From a virus: DNA of 34,200 nucleotides. Both the position numbers and the translations under genes were made by a program. Location: the IMG/VR virus record IMGVR_UViG_3300020455_000051, positions 1 through 34,200 of that record. The stretch is one strand, 5' to 3'. The notes below the pieces were generated by a model. The model was not told the origin of the DNA and searched no databases. It saw nothing but the letters and a program-made list of their open reading frames with translations. Shown here one piece after another: positions 1 through 9,855 of this stretch. The number at the start of each line of letters is the position of its first letter. Within the stretch, counting starts at the first letter, position 1.

Positions 1-84
1 CACCAGATATAATACAATCTTATAGTCTTAGAGCTGGGTTAAATGATTACAGTATAACAAGAGATAATGCTTCAATAGTAATGA
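1..84. repeat. Terminal overlap of a circular assembly (left copy)
   Basis: Bases 1-84 match bases 34117-34200 over their whole length except position 8 (T here, C at 34124). The mismatch is the third base of an Asp codon (GAT/GAC), so it is silent. Joining the copies gives a circle of about 34,116 bp and restores one continuous gene across the junction. This is what an assembler produces from a circularly permuted or concatemeric phage population. It is less likely a true terminal direct repeat, because the two copies differ and lie inside a coding gene. Confidence 0.93.
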
Positions 85-338
85 AACAGGCAAATTATCA
101 AGCCGAAAGTTTAAGATCTTCTGCTAGAGATATGGTTAAATTTGGTAAATTGGAATTGATGGCGAATGTAGCTATGGCTGGTTACAATTACTCAACTATA
201 GGATCAGCACCATCTCAAACTGCATCAACAAGTAATAACTTTTTAGATCCTTCCTACATGGATTATGGAACAACTGGCACAAGATCACAGTTTCTTGCTC
301 CTAGACCTCGTAGTCGATTTATGCCAAGTGGACAATAG
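1..338 (+). CDS. gp14-like internal virion protein, 3' part (gene continues from 33873)
   Basis: This is the C-terminal part of the gene that starts at 33873; the circle junction splits it. Translating 33873-34200 and continuing at base 85 gives a single 582-base frame, 193 residues, very close to T7 gp14 (196 residues). An internal ATG at 81 is in frame but is not the true start, since the frame is open upstream to base 1. The part here ends in a Ser/Thr/Asn-rich and then Pro/Arg-rich tail. In T7 the corresponding protein is stored in the capsid and ejected to form a channel in the outer membrane. The role here is inferred from size, the N-terminal residues and the position after the gp12-like tube gene. 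Confidence 0.8.
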   Translation, partial: PDIIQSYSLRAGLNDYSITRDNASIVMKQANYQAESLRSSARDMVKFGKLELMANVAMAGYNYSTIGSAPSQTASTSNNFLDPSYMDYGTTGTRSQFLAPRPRSRFMPSGQ

Positions 339-340
339 AT

Positions 341-2098
341 ATGGCTGAAAGATACCAAAGATATAAAACAAAAGGTCTGGCACTAAGGATGCCAACTGTT
401 GATTTTAGTTTTGAACAAACCAGATCTAATAATCTTGCTAATCTAGGTAATAATTTAGATAGAATGTCCCAGATGTTTTATAAAAATGCTGTGCAAACTG
501 CTAAGATTGAAGGTGCTGAATATGGAGCTTTAAATGCTCCTACAGAACAACAATTAATAGATGCTTCTGAAAGTAATACAGAATTAGATTTTGTTGGAGA
601 TAAAGATACTGTATTTGGTAGATATGCCAGAACAGCCACCTTAGAAGCTACATCTGATAAGCTAACTTTAATAGCTAAAGAAAATATGGCTGATATAATA
701 TTAAATGCTAAACAAAATAATTTAGATCCAACAGAAGTTGCTAAACAGCTAGATAGTGTTGTATCTGGGTTGTCAGATGTATTAGATACAGAAAGTCCTG
801 TTACATCTAAAAAATTTAAAGCATCACTCGGTATATATTCTAATGCTGAATATAAGACCTATGCATCAAAATATATTACAGACAAGCAAAAAGAACTACA
901 GGCAACATTTTCATTAAATTTTGAAAATGTAATAACAAACCAACTTCCTAAAATAATACAATCTGGATATCCTAAACAAATACCGAGTGATATAAAAAAA
1001 GATGGTAAGACTGTTTATAAAGATGAAGTGGTAGCTACAACATTTCAAACTATACAAACAATTAAAAATAAAATTTTAGCATCAAGACCAGTTGGCATGA
1101 GTGCTGAAGCATTACTTGCTTTAGAAAAAAGATTTGATGATCGAGTTTTTCAAGTAGCAAAAGACGTAGTAAATGATTCTATTTTTAAAAATGAAGATCC
1201 CCAAAAGATTTTAGATTTATTAGAACAAAATAAATTTGATAAATTACCTATTGCCATACAAAGTGCATTTTCTGTTGTTGAAGGCGAAAATAAAGCATTT
1301 TTGAAAAAAGTAGCTAGAGAAGCTGTTGATGAAAAAAGAAAAGATATTGAAACAAAAATAGCTCATAAAACAATAATTAGAAATGATAATATTAGAATTT
1401 TAGAATTAAATGCTTCTACTGCATTGCTTGAATCAGATCCAGAAAAAAGATTAGAAGATTATCAAGCAATATTATCGCAAATGCAAAACCTTGATCCTAA
1501 AAAAGCTCAAGAAATGCTAGATGTATTAAAAGATAATCCAGAATTAAAATATGCACCAAATTCAAATCCTTCTATTTTTACGTCTGTAACTCTTGCATTT
1601 AATGAAAAAGAAGTAATGATTACTCAAGCTACTTTGAATAAGTATTTGGTTCAAGGTAAACTAAGTAAATCTGATTATGATACTTTTTCTAAAAATTTAT
1701 TAGCAAGAAATAATACAGAGTTTAACAGAGCTTTAGCTGATGCTAGATCAAGATTAAAAATACCTGTTTCTATTTTAGGTAATTCAGCAGTTATGAAATC
1801 CAGAGCTTTTAATACATTAAAAAGTATTGAACAAGGAATGTATATAGCAAGACGAACAGATCCTAATTTTGTTGCTAGTGTATGGCTTAATGATAATTAT
1901 GAAGCATACTTTAAAAATGGACAAGTGCTAGAATTTGATATTTTAAATGAACTTGCTGGAAAATATAAGAACTTAGAAACTTTAAATAAATTAATAAATC
2001 AAACATCTGATACAGCTCGTAAAAACAAATTAATAGATGATAAAGCAAGAATATTAGAATGGAATAGAACAAACGATAAAAAGTTACAGGGTTTCTAA
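341..2098 (+). CDS. Internal virion (ejection) protein, gp15-like by position
   Basis: A 585-residue protein lying two bases after the gp14-like gene and directly before a 953-residue ejection-protein candidate. It is Lys/Asp/Asn-rich, apparently mostly helical, with long heptad-like stretches and no signal peptide or membrane segment. In T7-type phages this slot holds gp15, an ejected internal protein that forms a periplasmic tunnel with gp16. The sequence alone does not show gp15 motifs I could name, so the assignment rests on order (gp11, gp12, gp14, this, giant proteins) and on size, which is shorter than T7 gp15 (about 750 residues). I see no enzymatic motif. A helical structural or ejection protein is likely; the precise role is inferred. 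Confidence 0.6.
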   Translation: MAERYQRYKTKGLALRMPTVDFSFEQTRSNNLANLGNNLDRMSQMFYKNAVQTAKIEGAEYGALNAPTEQQLIDASESNTELDFVGDKDTVFGRYARTATLEATSDKLTLIAKENMADIILNAKQNNLDPTEVAKQLDSVVSGLSDVLDTESPVTSKKFKASLGIYSNAEYKTYASKYITDKQKELQATFSLNFENVITNQLPKIIQSGYPKQIPSDIKKDGKTVYKDEVVATTFQTIQTIKNKILASRPVGMSAEALLALEKRFDDRVFQVAKDVVNDSIFKNEDPQKILDLLEQNKFDKLPIAIQSAFSVVEGENKAFLKKVAREAVDEKRKDIETKIAHKTIIRNDNIRILELNASTALLESDPEKRLEDYQAILSQMQNLDPKKAQEMLDVLKDNPELKYAPNSNPSIFTSVTLAFNEKEVMITQATLNKYLVQGKLSKSDYDTFSKNLLARNNTEFNRALADARSRLKIPVSILGNSAVMKSRAFNTLKSIEQGMYIARRTDPNFVASVWLNDNYEAYFKNGQVLEFDILNELAGKYKNLETLNKLINQTSDTARKNKLIDDKARILEWNRTNDKKLQGF

Positions 2099-4960
2099 AT
2101 GGATAAATTTGATGAAACATATGCTGAATTAGAAGCTGTAAGAAATGAAACTAATTCTTTTGTTTATAGGCATCCTATAACTGGAGAAACTAAAGAAGGT
2201 ATTGGAGAAGCTCCTTTAAACTGGGGAGAATATCCAACTGGCATTGAAGCTGGTACTACAGAAGCTAATGATTATGATGCTTTTAGAAGTAACTATCTTC
2301 CCCTTCCCCATGTAATGATGGAAGGAAATTTAGGAGAAGAAAGTAAGCTTAGTCTTACAAGTCCAGAAGTTATATCTATGTCCCAGAATATGCCAGAAGG
2401 AAGCCAATTAAATGATGTTAATTGGATTTCAGCTTCTACGATGTTGTATAATTATCTTCATCCAAATGCCAAACCTTTTGGAAGTACAGAAACCAGAGAG
2501 ATTTATAAAGGTGTTAAACAAGCTGGTTATCCTGTTGAAAATGCACAATTAGAAAATGCTGAAGCCTATGCAACATGGGGTATAAATTTTATGACAGCAT
2601 TTGATTATAATTTTACAGCTTTAGCTTTTAATGCTGGTAAATTAAGTAATGCTCCACCAGAAGTAGCTAAAGCAATGTACTACCTTATGGAAACAGCAGA
2701 TAGATCTGGAATGACACTTAAGAACTTTGGTAAAGGTGCTTTAGCTATGGCTACAGATCCTTTTAACTTAGGTGTTTTAGCTACCTTTGGAATTGGAGTA
2801 GCTGGTAAATATGCTGGTCAGCAAATGACTAGAATGGGATTTAAGGAACTTCTTAAAAATACAATCTTATCTGCACCTACAAAAGCTTCTGTTGCAACTG
2901 GAGCTGAAGCTGGATTTCTTACAATGGCTGATAATTTAGCCAGACAAAATGTAAAAGTAGAAGCAAAAGTTCAAGATGGAATAGATCCAGTTGAAGCTGG
3001 TACTTCTGCTGTCATTGGTAGTGTTTTAGGAGATAGATTAACTGCTGGTATGCCTTCTCTTTTAGAAGGTGGCAGAAGATTGTTGGTCAGAGGTGGAAAA
3101 GAAGCTGATAATTATTTAGCTAATAATCCAGATACAGGCACTACATTAAATATGGGAGTTGATCCTACTAGACCTATTGCTGAAGGTTTAAGCAAAATAG
3201 GTAAGGCTTTAGACGAAACAACACCTAAAGTAGATCAAGATGAGTTAGGCTTCTATTCAAAGGCTTTAGAGGTAACTAAAGGACTTAAACAAGAAAAAGG
3301 ATCTGGACAGCAATTTAAATCAATGTTGATTAAAAATGGTGTAAAGCAAGATGAATTAGATTGGCTTGGATTAGATGAAGTTTTAAGTAAAGACAAAGTA
3401 ACTAAGGCAGAAATAGAACAACACATCAATGATAATAGAATAACAATATCTGAAGATGTAGCTGAAGTTAATGAAGCTCAAAATAGCTTAGATTTTAGTG
3501 CATCAGAAGAAAATGTAAGATTAGACGATTTAGCACTTAAAAAAGGTGTAATACCAAATCAATTAAAAGCAACCTATACAGCAGAAGAAGCCTATGGAGA
3601 TGGTTATTTAGCTGATAGAGCAAGTGAAATATTAGAAGATCACAATGCTAATTTATCAGAGTTTGATCCACCAATGACAGAATCAAGAGCAATGGAATTA
3701 GCTGTAGATGAATACTATGATAATCCTATTCGTTTTTATGAAGATAAAAATACTGGATATGTAATCTCTGGAAATGATGAATTGGGATATTCAATATTTA
3801 AAAACAAAGCTGAATCTTTTAATCATAAAAATAGATTAGATGAGGGGCAAGATGGAATTTACTCTTTAAATGAAGCAGAGATACAAGCTGAAATGATAGC
3901 TAATGAATATGGAGATATAGAAGCTTATGGAAGTGGTGCTAGATGGAGAGATTACACAGTTGATAATGGAGAAACAGGAGATAATTATCAAGAAACTAAA
4001 TTGATATTAGATAATAGCAAAGAAGGATATTTTAATGAACCAGCACATTATGATGAAGATAATATTTTAGCATCAATAAGACATACAGATAGAATTGCAG
4101 ATGATGGATCTAAAGTATTGTTTATAGAGGAAATTCAATCTGATTGGGGACAGCAAGGAAGGCAAAGAGGTTTTAAACTTACCAATAAAGAATACCTAGA
4201 TAATGAAATTAAAATAGAAAAATTAAAATCAGAACACGAAAAACAAGTAAACAATTTTACATTTAAAGATGGCGATAAACAAATTCCTTTTGCTGATTGG
4301 TATTATGCCAGAAGAAAAGAAATGGCAGTTTCAGAACATGATAAAATAATGGCTGATGGTAAAAATTATAGATCATTAGATAATGCTTTTGAGGATCAAG
4401 TAAGAACTGGCTATGTTTATCAAAATGGAAAACAAATTATAATTAATCCACAAATTCCTTTTGAACAAAATGTCCCTAATTATAAAAAAATACGAGATGT
4501 ATATTCTGAAATATCAAGAGCAGAAATTCAAAGAAATAATAGAGTTCCTCAAGCTCCATTTGTTAACGATACGAAAAAATGGACAGCATTAACTATTAAG
4601 CGATTAATGGCAAAAGCTGAAGAAGAAGGATATGACAGTATTGCATTTAGTGCTGGTATTATTCATGCAAAAAGATGGAACAAACAAGAATTAAAAACCT
4701 ATTATGATAAAATTCTTCCTTCTGTAATTAATAAAGAAGTTGGTAAAATAGATAATAGTTCTATTGGTACTGTTACAATGATGAAAGGAAATAGATCTTC
4801 AGAGCTAGATGATTTCCCACAATTAGCAATTAGACTTACTCCAAAAGTAAAAGACACAGTTAGTAAAGGACAGGCATTATTTTCTGCTGGTGGTTTACTA
4901 GGAGCTGGAACTTTAAGTACACAAGGCGAAAATAGTGAGGTTATGAATGGCAATACCTAA
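2099..4960 (+). CDS. Large ejected virion protein with C-terminal polyvalent-protein-type domain
   Basis: A 953-residue protein. Residues about 200-350 are rich in Gly/Ala and alternate hydrophobic and amphipathic segments (for example around LGVLATFGIGVAG), as expected for a membrane-interacting ejection protein. From about residue 550 the character changes. FIEEIQSDWGQQGRQRG (about residues 676-692), an APF...W..L..KRL segment followed by A.EEGYDSIAF.AG, and a final LTP...V..GQALF are the hallmarks of a domain seen in 'large polyvalent proteins' of phages and conjugative elements, which are delivered with the DNA. It overlaps the next gene by 14 bases. I find no lytic-transglycosylase (SLT) signature, unlike T7 gp16. 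The overall role as ejected cargo is a good inference; the domain's biochemical activity is not known to me. Confidence 0.65.
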   Translation: MDKFDETYAELEAVRNETNSFVYRHPITGETKEGIGEAPLNWGEYPTGIEAGTTEANDYDAFRSNYLPLPHVMMEGNLGEESKLSLTSPEVISMSQNMPEGSQLNDVNWISASTMLYNYLHPNAKPFGSTETREIYKGVKQAGYPVENAQLENAEAYATWGINFMTAFDYNFTALAFNAGKLSNAPPEVAKAMYYLMETADRSGMTLKNFGKGALAMATDPFNLGVLATFGIGVAGKYAGQQMTRMGFKELLKNTILSAPTKASVATGAEAGFLTMADNLARQNVKVEAKVQDGIDPVEAGTSAVIGSVLGDRLTAGMPSLLEGGRRLLVRGGKEADNYLANNPDTGTTLNMGVDPTRPIAEGLSKIGKALDETTPKVDQDELGFYSKALEVTKGLKQEKGSGQQFKSMLIKNGVKQDELDWLGLDEVLSKDKVTKAEIEQHINDNRITISEDVAEVNEAQNSLDFSASEENVRLDDLALKKGVIPNQLKATYTAEEAYGDGYLADRASEILEDHNANLSEFDPPMTESRAMELAVDEYYDNPIRFYEDKNTGYVISGNDELGYSIFKNKAESFNHKNRLDEGQDGIYSLNEAEIQAEMIANEYGDIEAYGSGARWRDYTVDNGETGDNYQETKLILDNSKEGYFNEPAHYDEDNILASIRHTDRIADDGSKVLFIEEIQSDWGQQGRQRGFKLTNKEYLDNEIKIEKLKSEHEKQVNNFTFKDGDKQIPFADWYYARRKEMAVSEHDKIMADGKNYRSLDNAFEDQVRTGYVYQNGKQIIINPQIPFEQNVPNYKKIRDVYSEISRAEIQRNNRVPQAPFVNDTKKWTALTIKRLMAKAEEEGYDSIAFSAGIIHAKRWNKQELKTYYDKILPSVINKEVGKIDNSSIGTVTMMKGNRSSELDDFPQLAIRLTPKVKDTVSKGQALFSAGGLLGAGTLSTQGENSEVMNGNT

Positions 4961-7900
4961 TGATCCAATATTAGAAGAAGAAACTATATCTCCTGTATTA
5001 GCTGAAGATGCTATTATTGCAAAAGATCAAGATATTAATGGAAATGAAATCCTTAATGATGGAGATGATGTTGTTAAAGTAGCTGGATTAGGTAAAGGCA
5101 TAAGCAAAGTTGTAAAACCAGTTACAGATTTTTTTAATGATAGTGCTGATGTATTAGTAGCTCCAGCAGTTAAGAAAGCTAAAGAAAAAGCTAAGTTAGA
5201 AAACAAAAAAATTGTTGAACAATCTGTTGATGAAAATCCTTTAGTAGTTTCAGCGAATGGCGAATTAAGAATTAGAAATGCTACACCAGAGGAAACAACC
5301 TTACTTAGTGGCTATAAAGATATTGACCAGCCATTAAGAACAAATGAAAAAGGTACTGCCAAGATAAAATCTGGCGATAAAGTTATACTTCCTAATCTTG
5401 AAAAAATAACAAGTTTAGATGGCGATGATGCCAGTTTAGATAAATTTCTAGCTTCTACATATTTAGCCTACAAAGACAAAAAAGTTGATGGTCAATTAAT
5501 ATTAGAAAAAGGTAATCGAGGTTTTAAGGAAATAATAAAAGATGCAAATAGAATAGGATCTGTAGATATTTTTCTAAAAATTATGAGTAGAAAAAAAGGC
5601 GATGCTAATTTTACAGATGCAGAATTGTTAGCTTCAAGAAAAACAATAATTTCATTACAAATAAATGCTAAAAGATTATTAGATAAAGCTATTAAAACTG
5701 GAGATTTATTAGATTTAGCTAAAGCATCTCAAGCTATATCAATAGAAGGTTATGCCAGTATTCAATTAATTAAAGTACAGGAAGATCTAGGAAGAGCATT
5801 AGTTACAAATAAAATTATATCTTCTCCTTCTTCAGCCAGAGTTAGTGCTATGGGTACTATGTTAGAAACTGTGGATGGTGGTGCTGGTACTGCTGTTATT
5901 AATGAATCTAATCTTGCAGAGTTTGTTGAAGCTTATGGTGGAGAAGAAGGTCTAAGACAATTCCTAGCAATGTATAATAGATTGCCAACAGATATGGCTA
6001 AAAACAATTTTGCTAAGAAATCTATTTTTAGAAAAGCTGGAGATAGCTTGGTAGAGATATTTCAATCAGCATTACTATCAAATCCCCTAACTCATTCATT
6101 TAACTTTGCTGGACAGACAATGTTTCAACAATTATTGATTGCTGAAAGAGCTTTAGGTGGAGAAGGTGCTGAAGCTCTGGCTATGTTTAAAGCACAATTT
6201 AAATATATGCCACAAGCTTGGAGAGCTGGAATGTATGCTCTAAGACATGAAAAAAGTATGACAGAAGCATCAACCAAACTTGAAAGTAATATGAAAGCTA
6301 TAAGTCGTGAAGGATGGGGACTTAGAAATACAGAGGAAGGTGGAACTACTGCTGAAAATGCATTTGCTAATTTTGCAGATGGGTTTGGTGTAATGATGCG
6401 ATTGCAAGGTTATAGACCGATGTTAGCAATGGATGATATGTTTAAAGCTATACAAAGAGGTATGCAGTTAGAAGCTTTAGCTATTAGAGCTGAAAAAGAT
6501 GCATATAATTCTGTAATGGATACAGGAAAAGTTCCTAAAGATTTTACAGGAACATTAACAGATTATGCAAATCAACAAGCCAAACAAGCTCATTTAAAAA
6601 CATTAAACTCACAAACAGCTTTTGATGAAGCTTCCCAATTTGCAAAGATGGCTACTTTTCAAGATGATTTAGAAGGAATGTTAGGTAGTCCACTTTTTTC
6701 AACTGTAATGAATTTTCCACTAATGAAAATATTTGTGCCATTTTACAAAACACCTACAAAAATAGTACAACGAATTATGGAGAGAACTCCATTAGCTTTA
6801 ATGATGCCATCTGTAGTTAGGGATCAATTAATAAATGGATCAGCATTACAAAGAAAACAAGCTTTAGCTAAAATAAGCTTATCTTCTGGATTAAGTGCAA
6901 CAGCTATGATGCTTTCATCTGGTATGATTTCAGATGATGTTGTTATTACTGGTTATGGAGAAACAGATCCTAAAGCTAGAAAAACTTGGTTAGAAACTCA
7001 CGAACCTTATTCTATTGGAGTTAAACAAGAAGATGGAAATTGGAAATGGATTAGTTATAAACGTATAGATCCTATTTCTGGTGTACTTGCTTTTTATTCA
7101 GACACAGCATACACAATTAGATATTCAAATGATCAAGAATTAATGTTTGATGCTTTTATGAATACAACTATTGCTAGTATGAAATACGTTGCTACATCCC
7201 TTCCTATGACACAATTTATCGGAAGTGTAATAGATACTGCTGGATCAAGTTTTGAAGATGGGGAAAGCAAATATAAAAGAATAGTGGAACTATTCGCAAA
7301 ACAAGCAACAACTACTGCTGGTACAATAGCTCAACAAATTGGAACTGGTGGATTATTTGGTCAAGGAATGTCGGCTACTGTTGAAAGATACGTTAGTCCA
7401 GAAGCTTCTAATGTGATGCCAGAGGATAGATATCAATACATTCCAACTATCGGTATGCCATCATTTATTAAAGGACATTATGAAGGTTTAAATAGGCTTA
7501 GATCAAGAATACCATATTTTTCTCAATCACTTCCTACAAAAACAAATAGATGGAATGAACCTATAAAACAAACTAATGGTGCTTTATGGGAAACTGTGTT
7601 GCCTTATAAAGTTGTAAATAAAAAAGCTGGAAATGTTATAAATACAGAATTAAACAGAATAGGATTAGGATTTAATAACCTTCCTAAAAACATGGGAGAA
7701 CCTATGTTAGAGTTGTCTGGAGAACAATATCAAAGATATATAGAGCTATATAATAATCCTATGGCAACTAAATTTGCGAATAAACTTGGTGTTAAAAACA
7801 TCCCTACTGCATTACAATCTTTTGAAAATACTATTTTAGGTAAGATGGAAATAGATGGTAAATTTGAATTTAGAGATGGAGAAGAAAATTATCTTCAAAT

Positions 7901-8168
7901 GTTTGAAGGAGAATTACAGCCAAAGCTTGTTGCATCTAGCAGAAAACATAAAATAACTTTACTTAGAAGAATAGATAGTAAATACAAAGACATAGCTAAA
8001 AAACTTATGTTTTTAGAATATCCAGATTTATTAGCTGTAAAAAATCAAAGGGAAAGTTATGAAAATGAATATGGTAAAAATCCACCTATGATTATTTCTC
8101 CAAGCCAATCTGATTTAGATACAGCTACAAGACAAAGAAATGAAATTTTAGAAAATGCAGTAAACTAA
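4947..8168 (+). CDS. Giant internal virion (ejection) protein, gp16-like by position
   Basis: A 1073-residue protein, the largest of the genome and the last of the ejection block. It starts inside the preceding gene (14-base overlap). The N-terminal 110 residues are acidic. The middle (about residues 370-650) contains long amphipathic helices, including SNPLTHSFNFAGQ and a PLMKIFVPFYKTPTKI segment; PFxxTP-type segments recur in very large ejected proteins of tailed phages. Hydrophobic stretches near residues 640-660 (SSGLSATAMMLSSGM) could insert in membrane. I see no catalytic motif and no SLT domain. The position corresponds to T7 gp16 (1318 residues), which lines the DNA-translocation tunnel. 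Ejection function is inferred from position, size and composition. Confidence 0.6.
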   Translation: MAIPNDPILEEETISPVLAEDAIIAKDQDINGNEILNDGDDVVKVAGLGKGISKVVKPVTDFFNDSADVLVAPAVKKAKEKAKLENKKIVEQSVDENPLVVSANGELRIRNATPEETTLLSGYKDIDQPLRTNEKGTAKIKSGDKVILPNLEKITSLDGDDASLDKFLASTYLAYKDKKVDGQLILEKGNRGFKEIIKDANRIGSVDIFLKIMSRKKGDANFTDAELLASRKTIISLQINAKRLLDKAIKTGDLLDLAKASQAISIEGYASIQLIKVQEDLGRALVTNKIISSPSSARVSAMGTMLETVDGGAGTAVINESNLAEFVEAYGGEEGLRQFLAMYNRLPTDMAKNNFAKKSIFRKAGDSLVEIFQSALLSNPLTHSFNFAGQTMFQQLLIAERALGGEGAEALAMFKAQFKYMPQAWRAGMYALRHEKSMTEASTKLESNMKAISREGWGLRNTEEGGTTAENAFANFADGFGVMMRLQGYRPMLAMDDMFKAIQRGMQLEALAIRAEKDAYNSVMDTGKVPKDFTGTLTDYANQQAKQAHLKTLNSQTAFDEASQFAKMATFQDDLEGMLGSPLFSTVMNFPLMKIFVPFYKTPTKIVQRIMERTPLALMMPSVVRDQLINGSALQRKQALAKISLSSGLSATAMMLSSGMISDDVVITGYGETDPKARKTWLETHEPYSIGVKQEDGNWKWISYKRIDPISGVLAFYSDTAYTIRYSNDQELMFDAFMNTTIASMKYVATSLPMTQFIGSVIDTAGSSFEDGESKYKRIVELFAKQATTTAGTIAQQIGTGGLFGQGMSATVERYVSPEASNVMPEDRYQYIPTIGMPSFIKGHYEGLNRLRSRIPYFSQSLPTKTNRWNEPIKQTNGALWETVLPYKVVNKKAGNVINTELNRIGLGFNNLPKNMGEPMLELSGEQYQRYIELYNNPMATKFANKLGVKNIPTALQSFENTILGKMEIDGKFEFRDGEENYLQMFEGELQPKLVASSRKHKITLLRRIDSKYKDIAKKLMFLEYPDLLAVKNQRESYENEYGKNPPMIISPSQSDLDTATRQRNEILENAVN

Positions 8169-8183
8169 AAAGGCATAATTTAA

Positions 8184-8212
8184 ATGACACAAATTTATTT
8201 TTACTGTATAAA
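8184..8212 (+). promoter_or_regulatory. Sigma70-like promoter for the tail-fibre block
   Basis: In the 66-base gap before the tail fibre, ATGACA (8184-8189) and TATAAA (8207-8212) are separated by exactly 17 bases. They match the -35 and -10 consensus at five of six and five of six positions. A ribosome-binding site (AAGGAAGG) follows at about 8219-8226, and the fibre gene starts at 8235. The phage carries no RNA polymerase, so host sigma70 promoters are expected. AT-rich sequence makes chance -10 matches common; the -35 and spacing raise the odds. Confidence 0.55.
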
Positions 8213-8234
8213 CACTATAAGGAAGGTATAAAGT

Positions 8235-9506
8235 ATGGCAACATTTAGTGTAAACGATACTTTACGAAGAGCTATTTTAACAGGAAATGGCAGTACAACT
8301 TCTTTTGCCTTTTCATTTCAAGTTAATGCAATTACAGATATTAAAGTTTATGTTGATGGAACTTTAAAAACTCAAGGCACAGGATCAGCTAACTATGCAG
8401 TCCAAGATGGATCTGGTAGTGCTGGACTATCTAATACTGGAACTGGTGCTGTAGTGTTTGTTACAGCTCCAGCTAATGCTACTACAATAACAATCTTATC
8501 AGACATACCTTTAGCCAGAACTTCTCTTTATACCTCTGGTGGAAATGTTACAGCATCATCTTTAGAAAATGATTTTGATACTCTTACAATGGCTATTGGA
8601 GATAGAGAAGAAAGAGATGCAAGATCCTTACAAGCTCCAGTTCAAGATCCAACATCTATTGATATGACTTTACCAGCTAAAGCTTCAAGATTAGGTAAAC
8701 TTTTAGGATTTAATTCTTCTACTGGAAATCCAGAAGCTACATTTACTACAGCCGATGGACAGACATTATCAAACATTGCATCTGATATTGCCACATTAGC
8801 TGATTTACAAGATGGAACAACTGTAACTAATGGTCTAAGTGGATTAGCTGGTATTAAAGCAGACATTACAACTGTTGCTGGTATAAGTGCTAGTAACATA
8901 ACTGCTGTGGCTGGTATATCTAGTGAAATATCAACAAATGCTTCTAATATTTCTGCAATTCAAGGTGCTTCAGCCAATGCTACTAAAGCAGAAAATTATG
9001 CGATTAAAGTAGATGGAGCTGTTGAATCAAGCCAATATTCATCTAAAGCATGGGCGATTGGTGGAACTGGTGTAACAGATACTTCTGGTGCTGGAAGTGC
9101 TAAATCTTGGGCAGTTGAAGCAGATGCAGTAGATGGCACAGAACATTCATCCAAGACTTATGCAGTAAGTGGTTCTACTCTTAATGCTGGATCAGCTAAA
9201 AACTGGGCATTAGGTGGTGGAGATAGTTTTTCTTCATCAACGACAATAGGAAATACTGGATTATATTCTGCTAAATATTGGGCAGAACAATCAGCTTTAT
9301 CCAAAACAGAATTTTCTAATATTTATCAAGGCACTCATTCTTCTGATCCTTCTGGTGGGAGTGTATCTGCTGGAGATTTATATTTTAATAGCAGTTCTAA
9401 TGTACTCAAATTTTACAATGGCTCTGCATGGGCAAACATAGAAGCTACAGATACAAGTAGCTTTGCAACAAATGGTTTTGCGATAGCCGTTAGCATAGCT
9501 TTATAG
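8235..9506 (+). CDS. Tail fibre protein with T7 gp17-type N-terminus
   Basis: A 423-residue protein. Residues 1-135 form the domain by which T7-type fibres attach to the tail: a start resembling MATFSVNDTLRRAILTGNG, the VYVDGTL segment, and the ENDFDTL..A.GDREERDARSLQAP end that leads into the shaft. Residues about 180-250 are a Ser/Ala/Ile-rich shaft. From about 250 to 360 there are imperfect repeats of 25-35 residues centred on SSKAWA/SAKSWAV/SSKTYAV/SAKNWAL/SAKYWAEQ, a common trimeric-fibre pattern. Near 370-403, a GDLYFNSSSNVLKFYNGSAW module is a small tip or connector domain found in many phage fibres. It acts at adsorption. The protein is shorter than T7 gp17 (553), and the receptor-binding tip is probably supplied by the following small genes. 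Confidence 0.9.
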   Translation: MATFSVNDTLRRAILTGNGSTTSFAFSFQVNAITDIKVYVDGTLKTQGTGSANYAVQDGSGSAGLSNTGTGAVVFVTAPANATTITILSDIPLARTSLYTSGGNVTASSLENDFDTLTMAIGDREERDARSLQAPVQDPTSIDMTLPAKASRLGKLLGFNSSTGNPEATFTTADGQTLSNIASDIATLADLQDGTTVTNGLSGLAGIKADITTVAGISASNITAVAGISSEISTNASNISAIQGASANATKAENYAIKVDGAVESSQYSSKAWAIGGTGVTDTSGAGSAKSWAVEADAVDGTEHSSKTYAVSGSTLNAGSAKNWALGGGDSFSSSTTIGNTGLYSAKYWAEQSALSKTEFSNIYQGTHSSDPSGGSVSAGDLYFNSSSNVLKFYNGSAWANIEATDTSSFATNGFAIAVSIAL

Positions 9507-9515
9507 GAGTAAAAA

Positions 9516-9848
9516 ATGGCACAAAATTTTAGACAATATAAAATGAGAGAAATAGGAACGAGTGCTACAGACATTCCAGATGGCAGTAACTTTGATAGTT
9601 ATGATTGTATCATATCAATAAGAATGACAAACATTACAACCAATGCAATATCGGTTGATGCTTACATTACAAATACAAATAATTTTTATCTTATAAAAGG
9701 TGTAACCATTCCAGCTCACAGCAGTTTGGAATTGATTGATGGTGGATCAAAGATCGTGGTTGTAAGTGGCGATAGATTATATTTCAAATCAGATACAGCA
9801 TCTAGCTTAGATGTAATTGTATCGGCAGTTGATGCGATAAGTACATAG
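9516..9848 (+). CDS. Small beta-rich tail-associated protein
   Basis: A 110-residue protein with a strong ribosome-binding site (AGGAG) just after the tail fibre stop. It has an alternating polar/hydrophobic pattern typical of a beta sandwich (NAISVDAYITNTNNFYLIKGVTI, then SLELIDGGSKIVV and DRLYFKSD), no cysteine, no signal peptide and no membrane segment. Similar short proteins next to marine phage fibres are usually annotated as hypothetical or structural. Its place inside the fibre block and its composition suggest a virion tip, decoration or fibre-junction protein. Function is not established. Confidence 0.6.
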   Translation: MAQNFRQYKMREIGTSATDIPDGSNFDSYDCIISIRMTNITTNAISVDAYITNTNNFYLIKGVTIPAHSSLELIDGGSKIVVVSGDRLYFKSDTASSLDVIVSAVDAIST

Positions 9849-9855
9849 GTGGAAT

